From RGIG1681 sp045648025 (GTDB lineage Bacteria; Bacillota; Clostridia; Christensenellales; UBA1242), in contig JAZRNH010000059.1 in assembly GCA_045648025.1 (NCBI GenBank), positions 1 to 64,000 of the forward strand: 64,000 nucleotides of DNA. Reading direction: 5' to 3'. Below, piece after piece: positions 50,464 through 58,826 of this stretch. The notes beneath the pieces are model-generated. The model was not told the origin of the DNA. It ran no database searches and saw nothing but the letters and a program-made list of their open reading frames with translations. Each line of letters opens with the position of its first letter. Within the stretch, counting starts at the first letter, position 1. The position numbers and the translations under genes are program-made.

Positions 50464-51888
50464 TTATTTTTTCTTTAAATACTCATCAATTGCTTCAGCA
50501 GCAACTTTTCCAGCACCCATAGCAGAGATAACTGTTGCAGCACCAGTAACCGCATCACCACCAGCATAAACAGCATCTTTTGATGTTTTTCCAGTGTTTT
50601 CTTCAACAATAATTCCACCCCATTTGTTGGTATCTAAACCTTTTGTTGTGGCCTTGATAAGTGGGTTTGGAGATGTGCCAATAGACATAATAACAGTGTC
50701 AACTTCCAAATCAAATTCACTACCTTGAACTTCAATTGGTCTTCTTCTGCCTTGTTCATCTGGCTCACCAAGTTCCATTTTAATACATTTAATTGCTGTA
50801 ACAAATCCGTTCTTTGGATCTCTCTTATCATTAGGATTTTCATAGCCCAAAATTTCAACAGGATTGTTTAAAAGTTTAAATTCAACACCTTCTTCAATAG
50901 CATGTTCAACTTCTTCTTTTCTTGCAGGAAGTTCTTCCATTGATCTACGATAAACAATATAAACTTTTTCTGCACCAAGTCTAAGAGCGGTTCTAGCAGC
51001 ATCCATAGCAACATTTCCGCCACCAACAACAGCAACTTTTCCACCTTTCATAATAGGTGTTGTTGTGTTCTTTTCATAAGATTTCATAAGGTTTGCTCTG
51101 GTTAAAAATTCATTTGCAGAATAAACACCATTTAAGCCTTCACCTTTGATTCCCATAAATCTTGGAAGTCCAGCACCAGAACCAATAAACACAGCTTCAA
51201 AACCCATTTTAAAGAGTTCATCAACTGTTAAAGTTTTTCCAATAACAATGTTTGTTTCAATTTTAACACCCATTGATTCAAGCTTATCGATTTCTTTTTG
51301 AACAATAGCTTTTGGAAGTCTGAATTCTGGAATACCATAAACTAACACACCACCAGCTTTGTGAAGTGCTTCAAAAACAGTAACAGCATAACCCTTTCTA
51401 GCAAGGTCACCTGCACAAGTGAGTCCTGATGGACCAGAACCAACAACGGCAACTCTATGTCCGTTTGGTTTTGCAACAATTTCTTTTGCATCGCTATGAG
51501 CATTGTGGAAGTCAGCAACAAATCTTTCAAGTCTGCCGATGCCAACAGGTTCACCTTTGATTCCTCTAACACATTTTGATTCACATTGTGTTTCTTGAGG
51601 ACAAACTCTTCCGCAAACTGCTGGAAGACTTGAAGTTTGACTGATAATTTGATAAGCAGCTTCAAAGTCGCCTTCTTTGATTTTTGCAATAAATTCAGGA
51701 ATATGAATTTTAACAGGACAACCTGCCACACAAGGCATATTAACACAGTTTAAACATCTTTTAGCTTCGTCAATAGCCACAGCCTCATCATAACCCAAAG
51801 CAACTTCATCAAAATTCTTTGCTCTCTTTTTTGGTTCTTGAGTAGGCATTTCATTTTTTGTCATTTTCATATTTGGAATTTCAGCCAT
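50464..51888 (-). CDS. nfnB: NfnB: large subunit of bifurcating ferredoxin-NADP oxidoreductase
   Basis: The 474-aa flavoprotein resembles the small subunit of glutamate synthase (GltD), but its operon partner makes it NfnB. The N-terminal cysteines (CLNCVNMPCVAGCP and CGRVCPQETQCESKC) bind two iron-sulfur clusters. VAVVGSGPSGLTCAGDLARK binds FAD and VAVVGGGNVAMDAARTALR binds NADP. With NfnA it couples NADH, NADPH and ferredoxin oxidation or reduction by electron bifurcation. Its ATG overlaps the nfnA stop (TAATG), with AAGGAGG in front. Confidence 0.88.
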   Translation of the reverse strand: MAEIPNMKMTKNEMPTQEPKKRAKNFDEVALGYDEAVAIDEAKRCLNCVNMPCVAGCPVKIHIPEFIAKIKEGDFEAAYQIISQTSSLPAVCGRVCPQETQCESKCVRGIKGEPVGIGRLERFVADFHNAHSDAKEIVAKPNGHRVAVVGSGPSGLTCAGDLARKGYAVTVFEALHKAGGVLVYGIPEFRLPKAIVQKEIDKLESMGVKIETNIVIGKTLTVDELFKMGFEAVFIGSGAGLPRFMGIKGEGLNGVYSANEFLTRANLMKSYEKNTTTPIMKGGKVAVVGGGNVAMDAARTALRLGAEKVYIVYRRSMEELPARKEEVEHAIEEGVEFKLLNNPVEILGYENPNDKRDPKNGFVTAIKCIKMELGEPDEQGRRRPIEVQGSEFDLEVDTVIMSIGTSPNPLIKATTKGLDTNKWGGIIVEENTGKTSKDAVYAGGDAVTGAATVISAMGAGKVAAEAIDEYLKKK

Positions 51889-52730
51889 TATTTTACCTCC
51901 TTGTTGAATAAGTTGCAGGTTTCTTCGTGTTTCTTTCTTTCAAAACCAACATACATTTGATTTCTTCTCATCATCTCATCAAAATCAACAAGATAACCAT
52001 CAAAATCAGGACCATCAACACAAGCAAATTTCATTTGGCCATCAACGGTAAGTCGGCATCCGCCACACATACCAGTTCCATCAATCATAATAGGGTTCAT
52101 TGAAACCACACAAGGAATATTATATTTCTTTGCAGTTTGAACAACAAACTTCATCATAATAAGTGGTCCAATAGCAAAAATTTTATCAAACTTTTTGCCA
52201 GAAGAAAGCATTTCTTCAAGTGGAACACAAACATTTCCTTGTCTGCCATAAGTTCCGTCATCAGTCATAACCACAAGTTCTTTTGAAGCCTTTTTGAATT
52301 CATCTTCCAAAATAACAAGGTCTTTGTTTCTAAAACCAATAACAGATGTAACAGCTGTTTTTTGTGCTGCAAATTTTTCAGCAACAGGCATAGCAATTGC
52401 ACAGCCCACACCGCCACCAACAACACAAACAGACTTAATGCCTTCTGTTTCAGTTGCATTTCCAAGTGGACCAACAAAATCTTGAATAAAATCACCAACA
52501 TTTTTGTGTTTCAATTGTTCTGTTGTGCTTCCAACAACTTGGAAAATAATTTTAACTGTTCCTTTTTTTCTATCAAATCCTGCAATAGTAAGAGGAATTC
52601 TTTCACCATTTTCATCAACTCTCAAAATGATAAATTGACCAGGTTCTGCTTTGTTTGCAACAAATGGTGCATGAATTTGCATCTCACACACAGTTTCGTT
52701 TAAAAATCTTTTTTCTAAAATCTCAAACAT
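51888..52730 (-). CDS. nfnA: NfnA: small subunit of the oxidoreductase
   Basis: The 280-aa protein has the ferredoxin-reductase fold of dihydroorotate dehydrogenase electron-transfer subunits: ERIPLTIAGFDRKKG for FAD and CVVGGGVGCAIAMPVAEKFA for NAD. GTGMCGGCRLTV...FACVDGPDF holds a [2Fe-2S] cluster. This C-terminal DFDEMMRRN form is typical of NfnA. The ATG at 52730 has AAGGAG 7 nt upstream; a GTG 6 nt earlier overlaps that spacing and is less likely. First gene of the nfnAB operon. Confidence 0.88.
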   Translation of the reverse strand: MFEILEKRFLNETVCEMQIHAPFVANKAEPGQFIILRVDENGERIPLTIAGFDRKKGTVKIIFQVVGSTTEQLKHKNVGDFIQDFVGPLGNATETEGIKSVCVVGGGVGCAIAMPVAEKFAAQKTAVTSVIGFRNKDLVILEDEFKKASKELVVMTDDGTYGRQGNVCVPLEEMLSSGKKFDKIFAIGPLIMMKFVVQTAKKYNIPCVVSMNPIMIDGTGMCGGCRLTVDGQMKFACVDGPDFDGYLVDFDEMMRRNQMYVGFERKKHEETCNLFNKEVK

Positions 52731-52804
52731 AAACACACTCCTTTATTTGATAATTCTATGTTATCACAACAAAATGAATTTTCAAAATATAAATTAAAAA
52801 AATA

Positions 52805-52833
52805 TAGACAAATTAACAATATTATGTTATAGT
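52805..52833 (+). promoter_or_regulatory. Promoter of the HAD gene
   Basis: TAGACA (52805-52810), a 17-nt spacer and TGT-TATAGT (52828-52833). Confidence 0.5.
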
Positions 52834-52868
52834 TTTTCGGTATTAACGACTTTTTTAGGAGATTTTTT

Positions 52869-53507
52869 ATGTTACGAAATGTAATATTTGATTATATGGG
52901 GGTTCTTGCTAGTGTTGATTATAAACTTATGGCAAGTAAATTTGGACTCATTGATAAGTTTAAAGCTCTAAGAATTTTGATTGCAATAAAAAAGAATCCT
53001 ATCTTCAAACAAGCTTTTGACGAATATCAAATGGGACAACTCACCCGCGATGACCTTTACAATATTGCAGCAGAACATTATCCAAGAGCTGCAACTGTTG
53101 TTCCAAAAATATTAGACAACATTCCAGAATGCATAAAAGAAAACAAAGCAGTTTTAGCCCTTGCTGAAAAATTGCATAACGACGGATTTAAAGTTATTCT
53201 TTTGTCAAACTCAATTCCTGAAACTGGGTTCAAAATTCAAAACAGCGATTTTGTAAGATATTTTGACGGTTTTGTATTGTCACACCTTGTTGGTATGGCA
53301 AAACCAAACACAGATATCTTCGATTTCACCTGCTCTGTTTATGATATCAAAGCCGATGAAAGCATCTTTATTGATGACAAATTAGAAAATATTGCAGGTG
53401 CTGAAAAAGCAAAACTCAAAACAATGCACTGTGAAGGTCCTGAAATCCTTGCCAAAAGACTTGGCAACTTATTTTATAGTCAATATCAACCACAACCAAA
53501 TGAATAA
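52869..53507 (+). CDS. HAD-superfamily hydrolase
   Basis: The 212-aa protein has HAD motif I VIFDYMGVL (the second Asp replaced by Met, as in the FDxGGV group where it is Gly), motif II VILLSNS, the motif III lysine in GMAKPNTDIFD and motif IV IFIDDKLENIAGAEKA. It fits subfamily IA phosphatases like YihX, acting on small phosphate esters. The loss of the second aspartate may weaken phosphatase activity. TTAGGAG precedes the ATG. Confidence 0.82.
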   Translation: MLRNVIFDYMGVLASVDYKLMASKFGLIDKFKALRILIAIKKNPIFKQAFDEYQMGQLTRDDLYNIAAEHYPRAATVVPKILDNIPECIKENKAVLALAEKLHNDGFKVILLSNSIPETGFKIQNSDFVRYFDGFVLSHLVGMAKPNTDIFDFTCSVYDIKADESIFIDDKLENIAGAEKAKLKTMHCEGPEILAKRLGNLFYSQYQPQPNE

Positions 53508-53536
53508 TTGACAATAAAAAAAACTAGTATTAAACT
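53508..53536 (+). promoter_or_regulatory. Promoter of the CoaE-like/FabG-like pair
   Basis: TTGACA (53508-53513), a 17-nt spacer and TAAACT (53531-53536). It begins right after the HAD stop codon. Confidence 0.6.
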
Positions 53537-53539
53537 AAA

Positions 53540-53570
53540 TGCAGATACAAAATATCTGCATTTTATTTTA
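53540..53570 (+). promoter_or_regulatory. Stem-loop at the predicted 5' end of the CoaE-like mRNA
   Basis: TGCAGATA-CAAAA-TATCTGCA (53540-53560) then TTTTATTTTA, 10 nt before the ribosome site. It may terminate HAD read-through, attenuate the new transcript or protect its 5' end. Confidence 0.5.
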
Positions 53571-53581
53571 TGGAGCATATT

Positions 53582-54160
53582 ATGATTATTGGAATCACAG
53601 GAAAAAGTGGAACAGGAAAATCTCATCTTGCAGAAATCTTAGCAAACGAAATTTCTGCAGAAGTTATAAATTTTGATAAAGTGTCTCACTTAACCATTGA
53701 AACAGATTCATTTAAAAACCTTGTAACAAAATGGAATACTCCTTCTGTTTTTGACAACAATGGAAACATTATTCGAAAAAAACTTGGTGATATTGTTTTT
53801 GAGGATAAAGAAAAACTTGGTCAAATCAACAATCTTTCAGAAAAACTTATGACTGAAATTATTGATGATATGATTCAAAAATCAACCGCAAAATATATCG
53901 TATTAGAATATGCTCTTCTTCCACTTATGAAATTTTTCAATGAGTGTGATATTAAAATTTTAATCACTGCACCTGAATCTGTTAGATTTGAAAGAATTTT
54001 AAATCGTGATGGAATCAGTGAAGAATATTTCAAAAAAAGAGATGCAAATTCATTAGAATATAGTCCATCGCAATATGATATTGTAATTGAAAATAATTCA
54101 AACGAAAACATTGTTATTCACAATATCATTAATCTTATTAAATCAAAGGAGAACTTATGA
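53582..54160 (+). CDS. Dephospho-CoA-kinase-like P-loop kinase
   Basis: The 192-aa protein has Walker A GKSGTGKS (7-14), EVINFDKVSHLTI in place of the CoaE DxDxxaH block and RKKLGDIVFEDKEKL, as in dephospho-CoA kinases. The lid is shorter and some CoaE residues differ, so it could be true CoaE or a related kinase. The ATG at 53582 has GGAG 6 nt upstream; the ATG at 53570 lies in that ribosome site. Its stop overlaps the next start (ATGA). Confidence 0.72.
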   Translation: MIIGITGKSGTGKSHLAEILANEISAEVINFDKVSHLTIETDSFKNLVTKWNTPSVFDNNGNIIRKKLGDIVFEDKEKLGQINNLSEKLMTEIIDDMIQKSTAKYIVLEYALLPLMKFFNECDIKILITAPESVRFERILNRDGISEEYFKKRDANSLEYSPSQYDIVIENNSNENIVIHNIINLIKSKENL

Positions 54161-54891
54161 TTAGAAAAACCGCTATAATTTCAGGAGCTTTCGGAGATAT
54201 TGGAAAAGCAACCGCAAGAAAATTTGCACAAAACGGCTATAATCTTGCTTTAACTTATTTAAACTCATTTGATACAGAATTTATTTCAGAACTCAAATCT
54301 TATAATATTGATGTTTTGGCTGTTAGATGTGACCAATCAAGTGAAAGTGATATTGAAAGTTTTGTAAACTCTGCAGTCAAAGAATTTGAATATATTGACA
54401 CTTTTGTTGCCTGTGCAGGAAAAGCCGAAGAGGTTCAACTTTTAACCGAAAAAACAACCGAAGAAATCGACAACATTATTAATATAAATTTAAGAGGCAC
54501 AATTCTTTTCGTTAAAACAGTTTTAAAACAATTTCAAAAACAAAAGTATGGAACAATTGAAGTTGTGTCATCAATTTATGGTCAAACTGGTGGCAGCTTA
54601 GAATCTGTTTATTCTGCTTGTAAAGCCGGTCTTATTGGATTTGTAAAATCAATCTCTGTTGAGTTTGCTCCAAACATCAGAATCAATGCTGTTGCACCTG
54701 GTTGCATTGATACAAAAATGACCAGCTATTTATCAGATTCAGACAGAACTGCAATTATAAGCTCTACCCCACTTGAACGACTTGGAAAACCAGAAGATGT
54801 TGCAAATACAATTTTCTTTTTAGCAAGTCAAGAAAGTTCATTTATCACTGGCGAAACAATCTCTGTTACTGGTGGTGTAGTTAGGTTTTAA
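54157..54891 (+). CDS. FabG-like short-chain dehydrogenase
   Basis: The 244-aa SDR has the nucleotide site SGAFGDIGKA, VACAGKAEE for the NNAG block, catalytic Ser in EVVSSIYGQTGG, YSACK for YxxxK and the substrate-side GCIDTKMTS. The length and C-terminal ITGETISVTGGVVRF match 3-oxoacyl-ACP reductases. Fatty-acid reduction is possible, but no fatty-acid genes are nearby. Coupled by a 4-nt overlap to the CoaE-like gene; AAGGAG precedes the ATG. Confidence 0.82.
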   Translation: MIRKTAIISGAFGDIGKATARKFAQNGYNLALTYLNSFDTEFISELKSYNIDVLAVRCDQSSESDIESFVNSAVKEFEYIDTFVACAGKAEEVQLLTEKTTEEIDNIININLRGTILFVKTVLKQFQKQKYGTIEVVSSIYGQTGGSLESVYSACKAGLIGFVKSISVEFAPNIRINAVAPGCIDTKMTSYLSDSDRTAIISSTPLERLGKPEDVANTIFFLASQESSFITGETISVTGGVVRF

Positions 54892-54936
54892 AATGTATAT
54901 TTTTAAACAAAAACAAAACAATTTAACATTTAATCA

Positions 54937-54968
54937 CAAAAAGATAGAAAATTCTATCTTTTTTATTT
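54937..54968 (+). terminator. Terminator of the CoaE-like/FabG-like operon
   Basis: AAAGATAGAA-AA-TTCTATCTTT then a T-run. Confidence 0.75.
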
Positions 54969-55004
54969 TTTTATTAAAAAATAACAAAATTTCACAAAAT
55001 ATAT

Positions 55005-55032
55005 TTTACTTTAAAATTTATTATGTTATACT
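55005..55032 (+). promoter_or_regulatory. Promoter of the ABC-2 exporter operon
   Basis: TTTACT (55005-55010), a 16-nt spacer and TGT-TATACT (55027-55032). Confidence 0.5.
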
Positions 55033-55066
55033 CAAAATATTATAACTTGTTTTAAGGAGGCAGATT

Positions 55067-56044
55067 ATGAAAGTTATTGAAGTTCAAAATTTAAGAAAAG
55101 ATTTTACAGTTAAAAAACCAGCTGTCAAAACAAATGGCAAAAAATGTATTTTTAAAAAAGACAAACAAATCAAATCGGCTGTTGATAACATTTCATTTTC
55201 TGTTGAAGAAGGTGAAGCTGTTGCATTTATTGGTCCAAATGGTGCTGGAAAATCAACCACAATAAAAATGCTCACCGGCATACTTTATCCAACCAGTGGT
55301 GATATTAAAGTTTTAGGATTTAATCCAAGCAAAGAAAGAGTTAAACTTTCTTATGAAATCGGTTCTGTGTTCGGACAAAAAGAACAACTTTGGGTGCATC
55401 TTTCAGCCTATGAAAACTTCAAGTTTTTTGGCTCAATTTATGACATTAAAAAGAAAGACCTTGAAGAAAGAATTGCAGAACTTTCAAAGATTTTTGAAAT
55501 TGAAGCCTTTATTCACCAACCAGTAAAAAGTTTAAGCTTAGGTCAAAGAATGAAATGCGAAATGGTTGCAAGTCTTCTTCATAATCCAAAAATGCTTTTC
55601 TTTGATGAGCCAACAATTGGCTTAGACCCTATTGCAAAAGAAACACTTAGAAAACTTATCAAAAAAATCAACAAAGAACTCAAAACAACCATCTTCTTCA
55701 CATCTCACGATGTTGGTGATATTGAAGAAGTTTGCAAAAGAGTTATTATCATCAACAACGGAAAAATTGTTTTAGACGATTCAATGAAAAACTTAAAGTA
55801 TCATTATTTAAACAAAAAGATTGTTGATGTAAACCTCAAAAACGATGTCAAAATCAAAGAAAAAGATGGCATCACTGTTTTAAAAGCAAAAGATACACTT
55901 TATAAAATTGAAGTCGATATGAACAAGTCAACCATTGAAGAACTTTTAAGTTTGTTCAAGGCTGACGATATTCAAGATATAACAATATCTAGCACCCCAC
56001 TTGAAGACATCATAAAAGATATCTACAGAGGTGAAAATGAATAA
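55067..56044 (+). CDS. ABC exporter ATPase
   Basis: The 325-aa ATPase has Walker A IGPNGAGKSTT, a Q-loop near GSVFGQKEQLW, signature SLSLGQRMKCEM, Walker B MLFFDEPTIGLD and the switch FTSHDVGD. A 25-residue lysine-rich insertion precedes the core. The C-terminal extension is typical of the ATPase in the uncharacterised three-gene ABC-2 exporters (COG4586 type). AAGGAGG precedes the ATG. It forms an operon with two permeases and an acetyltransferase. Confidence 0.9.
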   Translation: MKVIEVQNLRKDFTVKKPAVKTNGKKCIFKKDKQIKSAVDNISFSVEEGEAVAFIGPNGAGKSTTIKMLTGILYPTSGDIKVLGFNPSKERVKLSYEIGSVFGQKEQLWVHLSAYENFKFFGSIYDIKKKDLEERIAELSKIFEIEAFIHQPVKSLSLGQRMKCEMVASLLHNPKMLFFDEPTIGLDPIAKETLRKLIKKINKELKTTIFFTSHDVGDIEEVCKRVIIINNGKIVLDDSMKNLKYHYLNKKIVDVNLKNDVKIKEKDGITVLKAKDTLYKIEVDMNKSTIEELLSLFKADDIQDITISSTPLEDIIKDIYRGENE

Positions 56045-56834
56045 GTATTTTTCAATTTTTAAAACCAGTTTCAAACAAGAAAGCAAAACTCTTGGAAACT
56101 CTATCACTTCAGTTATATCTTTTGCTGTTATCATCTACATTTTCAAAGAACTTTGGAAATTCATTTATGGTGGAAGCGGTGGCGGAACTTTAATTAATGG
56201 CTACTCACTTAAAATGATGCTTTGGTATATGATTATGGCAGAAATACTTATGTATGCCTTAAACGGAAGAGCCACAACAAGAGCCTTTTCTGCGGATATC
56301 AAGTCTGGCAAAATTGCATACCAATTAAACAAACCTTACAATTATTATTCTTATCAAATTGCTTCACAAAGTGGACTTTGTGTTTATAAATTGTGCTTTT
56401 TGATTCCAACTGCAATTTTGATGGGACTCATTTTAGTTGGACCTATTGAAAATTTTCAAATTAGTTTTGTTTTGCCAATTTTGTTATCATTAATTCTTGC
56501 AACACTTCTTCTTTGTGTTGTTTATGGAATCGTTGGACTTCTTGCCTTTTGGATTGAAGAATCAACACCATTTACTTGGATAATTCAAAAATTTATTATG
56601 CTTTTTGGCTTATTCTTTCCACCAGAATTCTTCCCTAACTGGTTGCAACCATTTATCAATTATAGTCCAATCTATTCAATGATGAGTGGACCATGCAAAC
56701 TTCTTGCAAACTTTTCGTGGGAATTATTTACAAAAGTCGCAATCTCTCAGGTATTTTACCTAACCATATTCTTAGTGATTGGTATGATTGTTTATAAACT
56801 TGGAACAAAGAAGGTGAATATGAATGGCGGTTAA
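56037..56834 (+). CDS. ABC-2 permease 1
   Basis: The 265-aa membrane protein has six predicted helices and fits the COG4587-like permease of the same exporter type. The ATG at 56037 overlaps the ATPase stop by 8 nt, with AGAGGTG just before; the GTG at 56031 is part of that ribosome site. The substrate is unknown; relatives export lipids, peptides or antimicrobials. Confidence 0.82.
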   Translation: MNKYFSIFKTSFKQESKTLGNSITSVISFAVIIYIFKELWKFIYGGSGGGTLINGYSLKMMLWYMIMAEILMYALNGRATTRAFSADIKSGKIAYQLNKPYNYYSYQIASQSGLCVYKLCFLIPTAILMGLILVGPIENFQISFVLPILLSLILATLLLCVVYGIVGLLAFWIEESTPFTWIIQKFIMLFGLFFPPEFFPNWLQPFINYSPIYSMMSGPCKLLANFSWELFTKVAISQVFYLTIFLVIGMIVYKLGTKKVNMNGG

Positions 56835-57615
56835 AAATAATTTAAAATTAATTTTTAGTTACTTCAAACTAAACCTTAAAAAAGAATATAAATATAAAGC
56901 ATCTTTCTATATGCAACTTTTAATGATGGTTTTAAATGACTTATTCTTCATTATCCAGTGGACAATAATCTTTAAACTTGTCACCGATATTGGCGGATAT
57001 GGTTTTGATGAAACATTGTTATTATTTGGAATTGCTGCTGGTGCATTTGGAGTTTCTCACATATTCTTTTATGGCACATGGAGAATAAAAGATATCGTTT
57101 ATGACGGAAAACTTGATGTGTTTTTAACACAACCAAAATCTGTATTAATCAACACTTGCTGTTCTTCAACCGATGTTTCAGGAATTGGTGACATAATTTA
57201 TGCTTTTGTTGTTCTTGCAATCATTGGTGCACCATGGTATTGGTATTTAATTATGATTCCTGTAATTATTTTGGCTGGAATCTTATATGCTGCAGTTTAT
57301 GCTGTTTTTGTTAGCATTTGCTTTTATATCAAAAAAGGTGATGCTGTTGCAAAATCTGTTGAGGGAACAATCAACAAAGCTGCAAACTACCCACCTGCTA
57401 TTTACAACTTAACAGTAAAAGCTTTATTCTTTACAATTATTCCAACATTTTTCTATACATTTGTTCCTGCTCAATATTTCTTTTTAACACCAAACATTTG
57501 GTGGATGATAGGTCTTGTTGCAGTTGTTGCAATTTGGGTTGCCCTTGCATTTTTCTGTTTTAACAAAGGTCTCAAAAAATACAATTCAGGAAACTTGATG
57601 AGCGGCAGACTTTAA
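56824..57615 (+). CDS. ABC-2 permease 2
   Basis: The 263-aa membrane protein with about six helices fits the partner permease (COG3694-like), containing FYGTWRIKDIVYDGKLDVFL, a conserved cytoplasmic segment of this family. It overlaps permease 1 by 11 nt, so the two are translationally coupled and likely form the heterodimeric channel. Confidence 0.82.
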   Translation: MAVKNNLKLIFSYFKLNLKKEYKYKASFYMQLLMMVLNDLFFIIQWTIIFKLVTDIGGYGFDETLLLFGIAAGAFGVSHIFFYGTWRIKDIVYDGKLDVFLTQPKSVLINTCCSSTDVSGIGDIIYAFVVLAIIGAPWYWYLIMIPVIILAGILYAAVYAVFVSICFYIKKGDAVAKSVEGTINKAANYPPAIYNLTVKALFFTIIPTFFYTFVPAQYFFLTPNIWWMIGLVAVVAIWVALAFFCFNKGLKKYNSGNLMSGRL

Positions 57616-57624
57616 GGAGGTTTT

Positions 57625-58134
57625 ATGGATATCACAATCAGACACACAACAGTTAGTGACGAACCAGAAACATTAAAAATAAGATGGCTTGGTTGGCTTT
57701 CTGCCTATCCTCACATTTTTGGTGTAGAAAATATCAATAAACACTTTGAAAACAAAGATAACGACCCTGCTTATCATGAAGAATGTATAAACAGAATCAA
57801 AACAAATCCAAACAACTATGTTGCCGAAGCTGACGGCAAAGTTGTTGCAACAATGATTGTTAAAGAAGTTGAAAAAGAAGATGACTTTGTTGAAGTTATG
57901 TGTCTTTATGTGCATCCAGATTATCATAGACTTGGAATAGGCGGAAAACTCTACTCTCTTGCAAAAGACATTGCAAAAGAACATGGTATTCACAAAATTC
58001 ATATTGAAGCACTCAAAGACAACCATATTGGCTGCAGTTTTTACAAGAAAAACGGTGGCAAAATTATTAGCGAAAGAATTAGAGAATGTTGCGGAATTTC
58101 TGCAACAAATGTTATGTTTGAATTTAAAATTTAA
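57625..58134 (+). CDS. GNAT acetyltransferase
   Basis: The 169-aa protein has the acetyl-CoA-binding block HRLGIGGKLYSLAKDIAKE (the R/Q-x-x-G-x-G/A pattern) after VEVMCLYVHPDY, and IHIEALKDNHIGCSFYKKNG at the C-terminus. It transfers acetyl groups to an unknown amine. It lies 9 nt after permease 2 with AAGGAGG, so it belongs to the exporter operon and may modify or detoxify the exported compound. Confidence 0.87.
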   Translation: MDITIRHTTVSDEPETLKIRWLGWLSAYPHIFGVENINKHFENKDNDPAYHEECINRIKTNPNNYVAEADGKVVATMIVKEVEKEDDFVEVMCLYVHPDYHRLGIGGKLYSLAKDIAKEHGIHKIHIEALKDNHIGCSFYKKNGGKIISERIRECCGISATNVMFEFKI

Positions 58135-58160
58135 AGACACTATCATTGTGTCTTTTTTTC
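58132..58160 (+). terminator. Terminator of the exporter operon
   Basis: AAAGACAC-TATCATT-GTGTCTTT then a T-run. Confidence 0.8.
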
Positions 58161-58194
58161 AGCAAATTTTAACATTTATAAAAAATTTAAGGTA

Positions 58195-58222
58195 TTGACA
58201 ATTAATAATGGATAATTATAAT
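58195..58222 (+). promoter_or_regulatory. Consensus promoter of the 178-aa gene
   Basis: TTGACA (58195-58200), a 16-nt spacer and TATAAT (58217-58222): both boxes perfect. Confidence 0.75.
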
Positions 58223-58245
58223 AAAAAATAATAAAGGGAGGATTT

Positions 58246-58782
58246 ATGATGGATAGTAAAATAGTTAATATCTATAATATAGCCGCATATAAAAGCCCAT
58301 ACTCTGATATTGGTGCGAATTATACAGGAGTTATGTTTGAATATGAAAATAAATTAGTTAGAGGTTATTTATTAGATAAAAACTTCAACCCATCTGATGT
58401 TTTTGTTGGTGCATTAGACAAAAACAAAGGTATGATTGCTGTTGATTTTGATTATCAAAATCCAGTTTCTGAGCAAATTATGATTGAAGCATCAATTAGC
58501 CCAATAGAAAAATTGACATTAAATGGCAATTATTCTTATTTTGATGCAGACGAAAATGTTTACCCTATTGGAATAATAAAAATGACATTAACTCCTAAAA
58601 AATCGTTAGATTCAATTATTGAAATGGAATCTATGATTTTTGATGGAATATTAGGAGTTATAGAATCATCAAATCCTCTAAACTACCAATATTTTAATTT
58701 ATATGGAGAAAACATTGACTCTTTCGTTGAAGACATAAACAATGCTTATCCTGATTCAAATGGCTCTCAACCTATAAAATAA
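58246..58782 (+). CDS. 178-aa protein of unknown function
   Basis: A soluble, beta-rich protein with no recognised motif. AGGGAGG precedes the ATGATG start and the promoter is a perfect consensus, so it may be well expressed. It stands alone between two terminators. Segments such as NYTGVMFEYENKLVRGYLLD and YPIGIIKMTLTPKKS suggest two beta sheets. No function assigned. Confidence 0.65.
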   Translation: MMDSKIVNIYNIAAYKSPYSDIGANYTGVMFEYENKLVRGYLLDKNFNPSDVFVGALDKNKGMIAVDFDYQNPVSEQIMIEASISPIEKLTLNGNYSYFDADENVYPIGIIKMTLTPKKSLDSIIEMESMIFDGILGVIESSNPLNYQYFNLYGENIDSFVEDINNAYPDSNGSQPIK

Positions 58783-58786
58783 ACAA

Positions 58787-58815
58787 CAAAAAAACACCAT
58801 TTCTGGTGTTTTTTT
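58787..58815. terminator. Bidirectional terminator, 178-aa / MscS genes
   Basis: AAACACC-ATTTCT-GGTGTTT with A-run and T-run flanks. Confidence 0.8.
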
Positions 58816-58826
58816 ATTTTATGAAA

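Noticed and set aside
57673..58146. Minus-strand ORF over the GNAT gene
   Set aside because: Shadow of a clear acetyltransferase; composition biased to Phe, Asn and Val.
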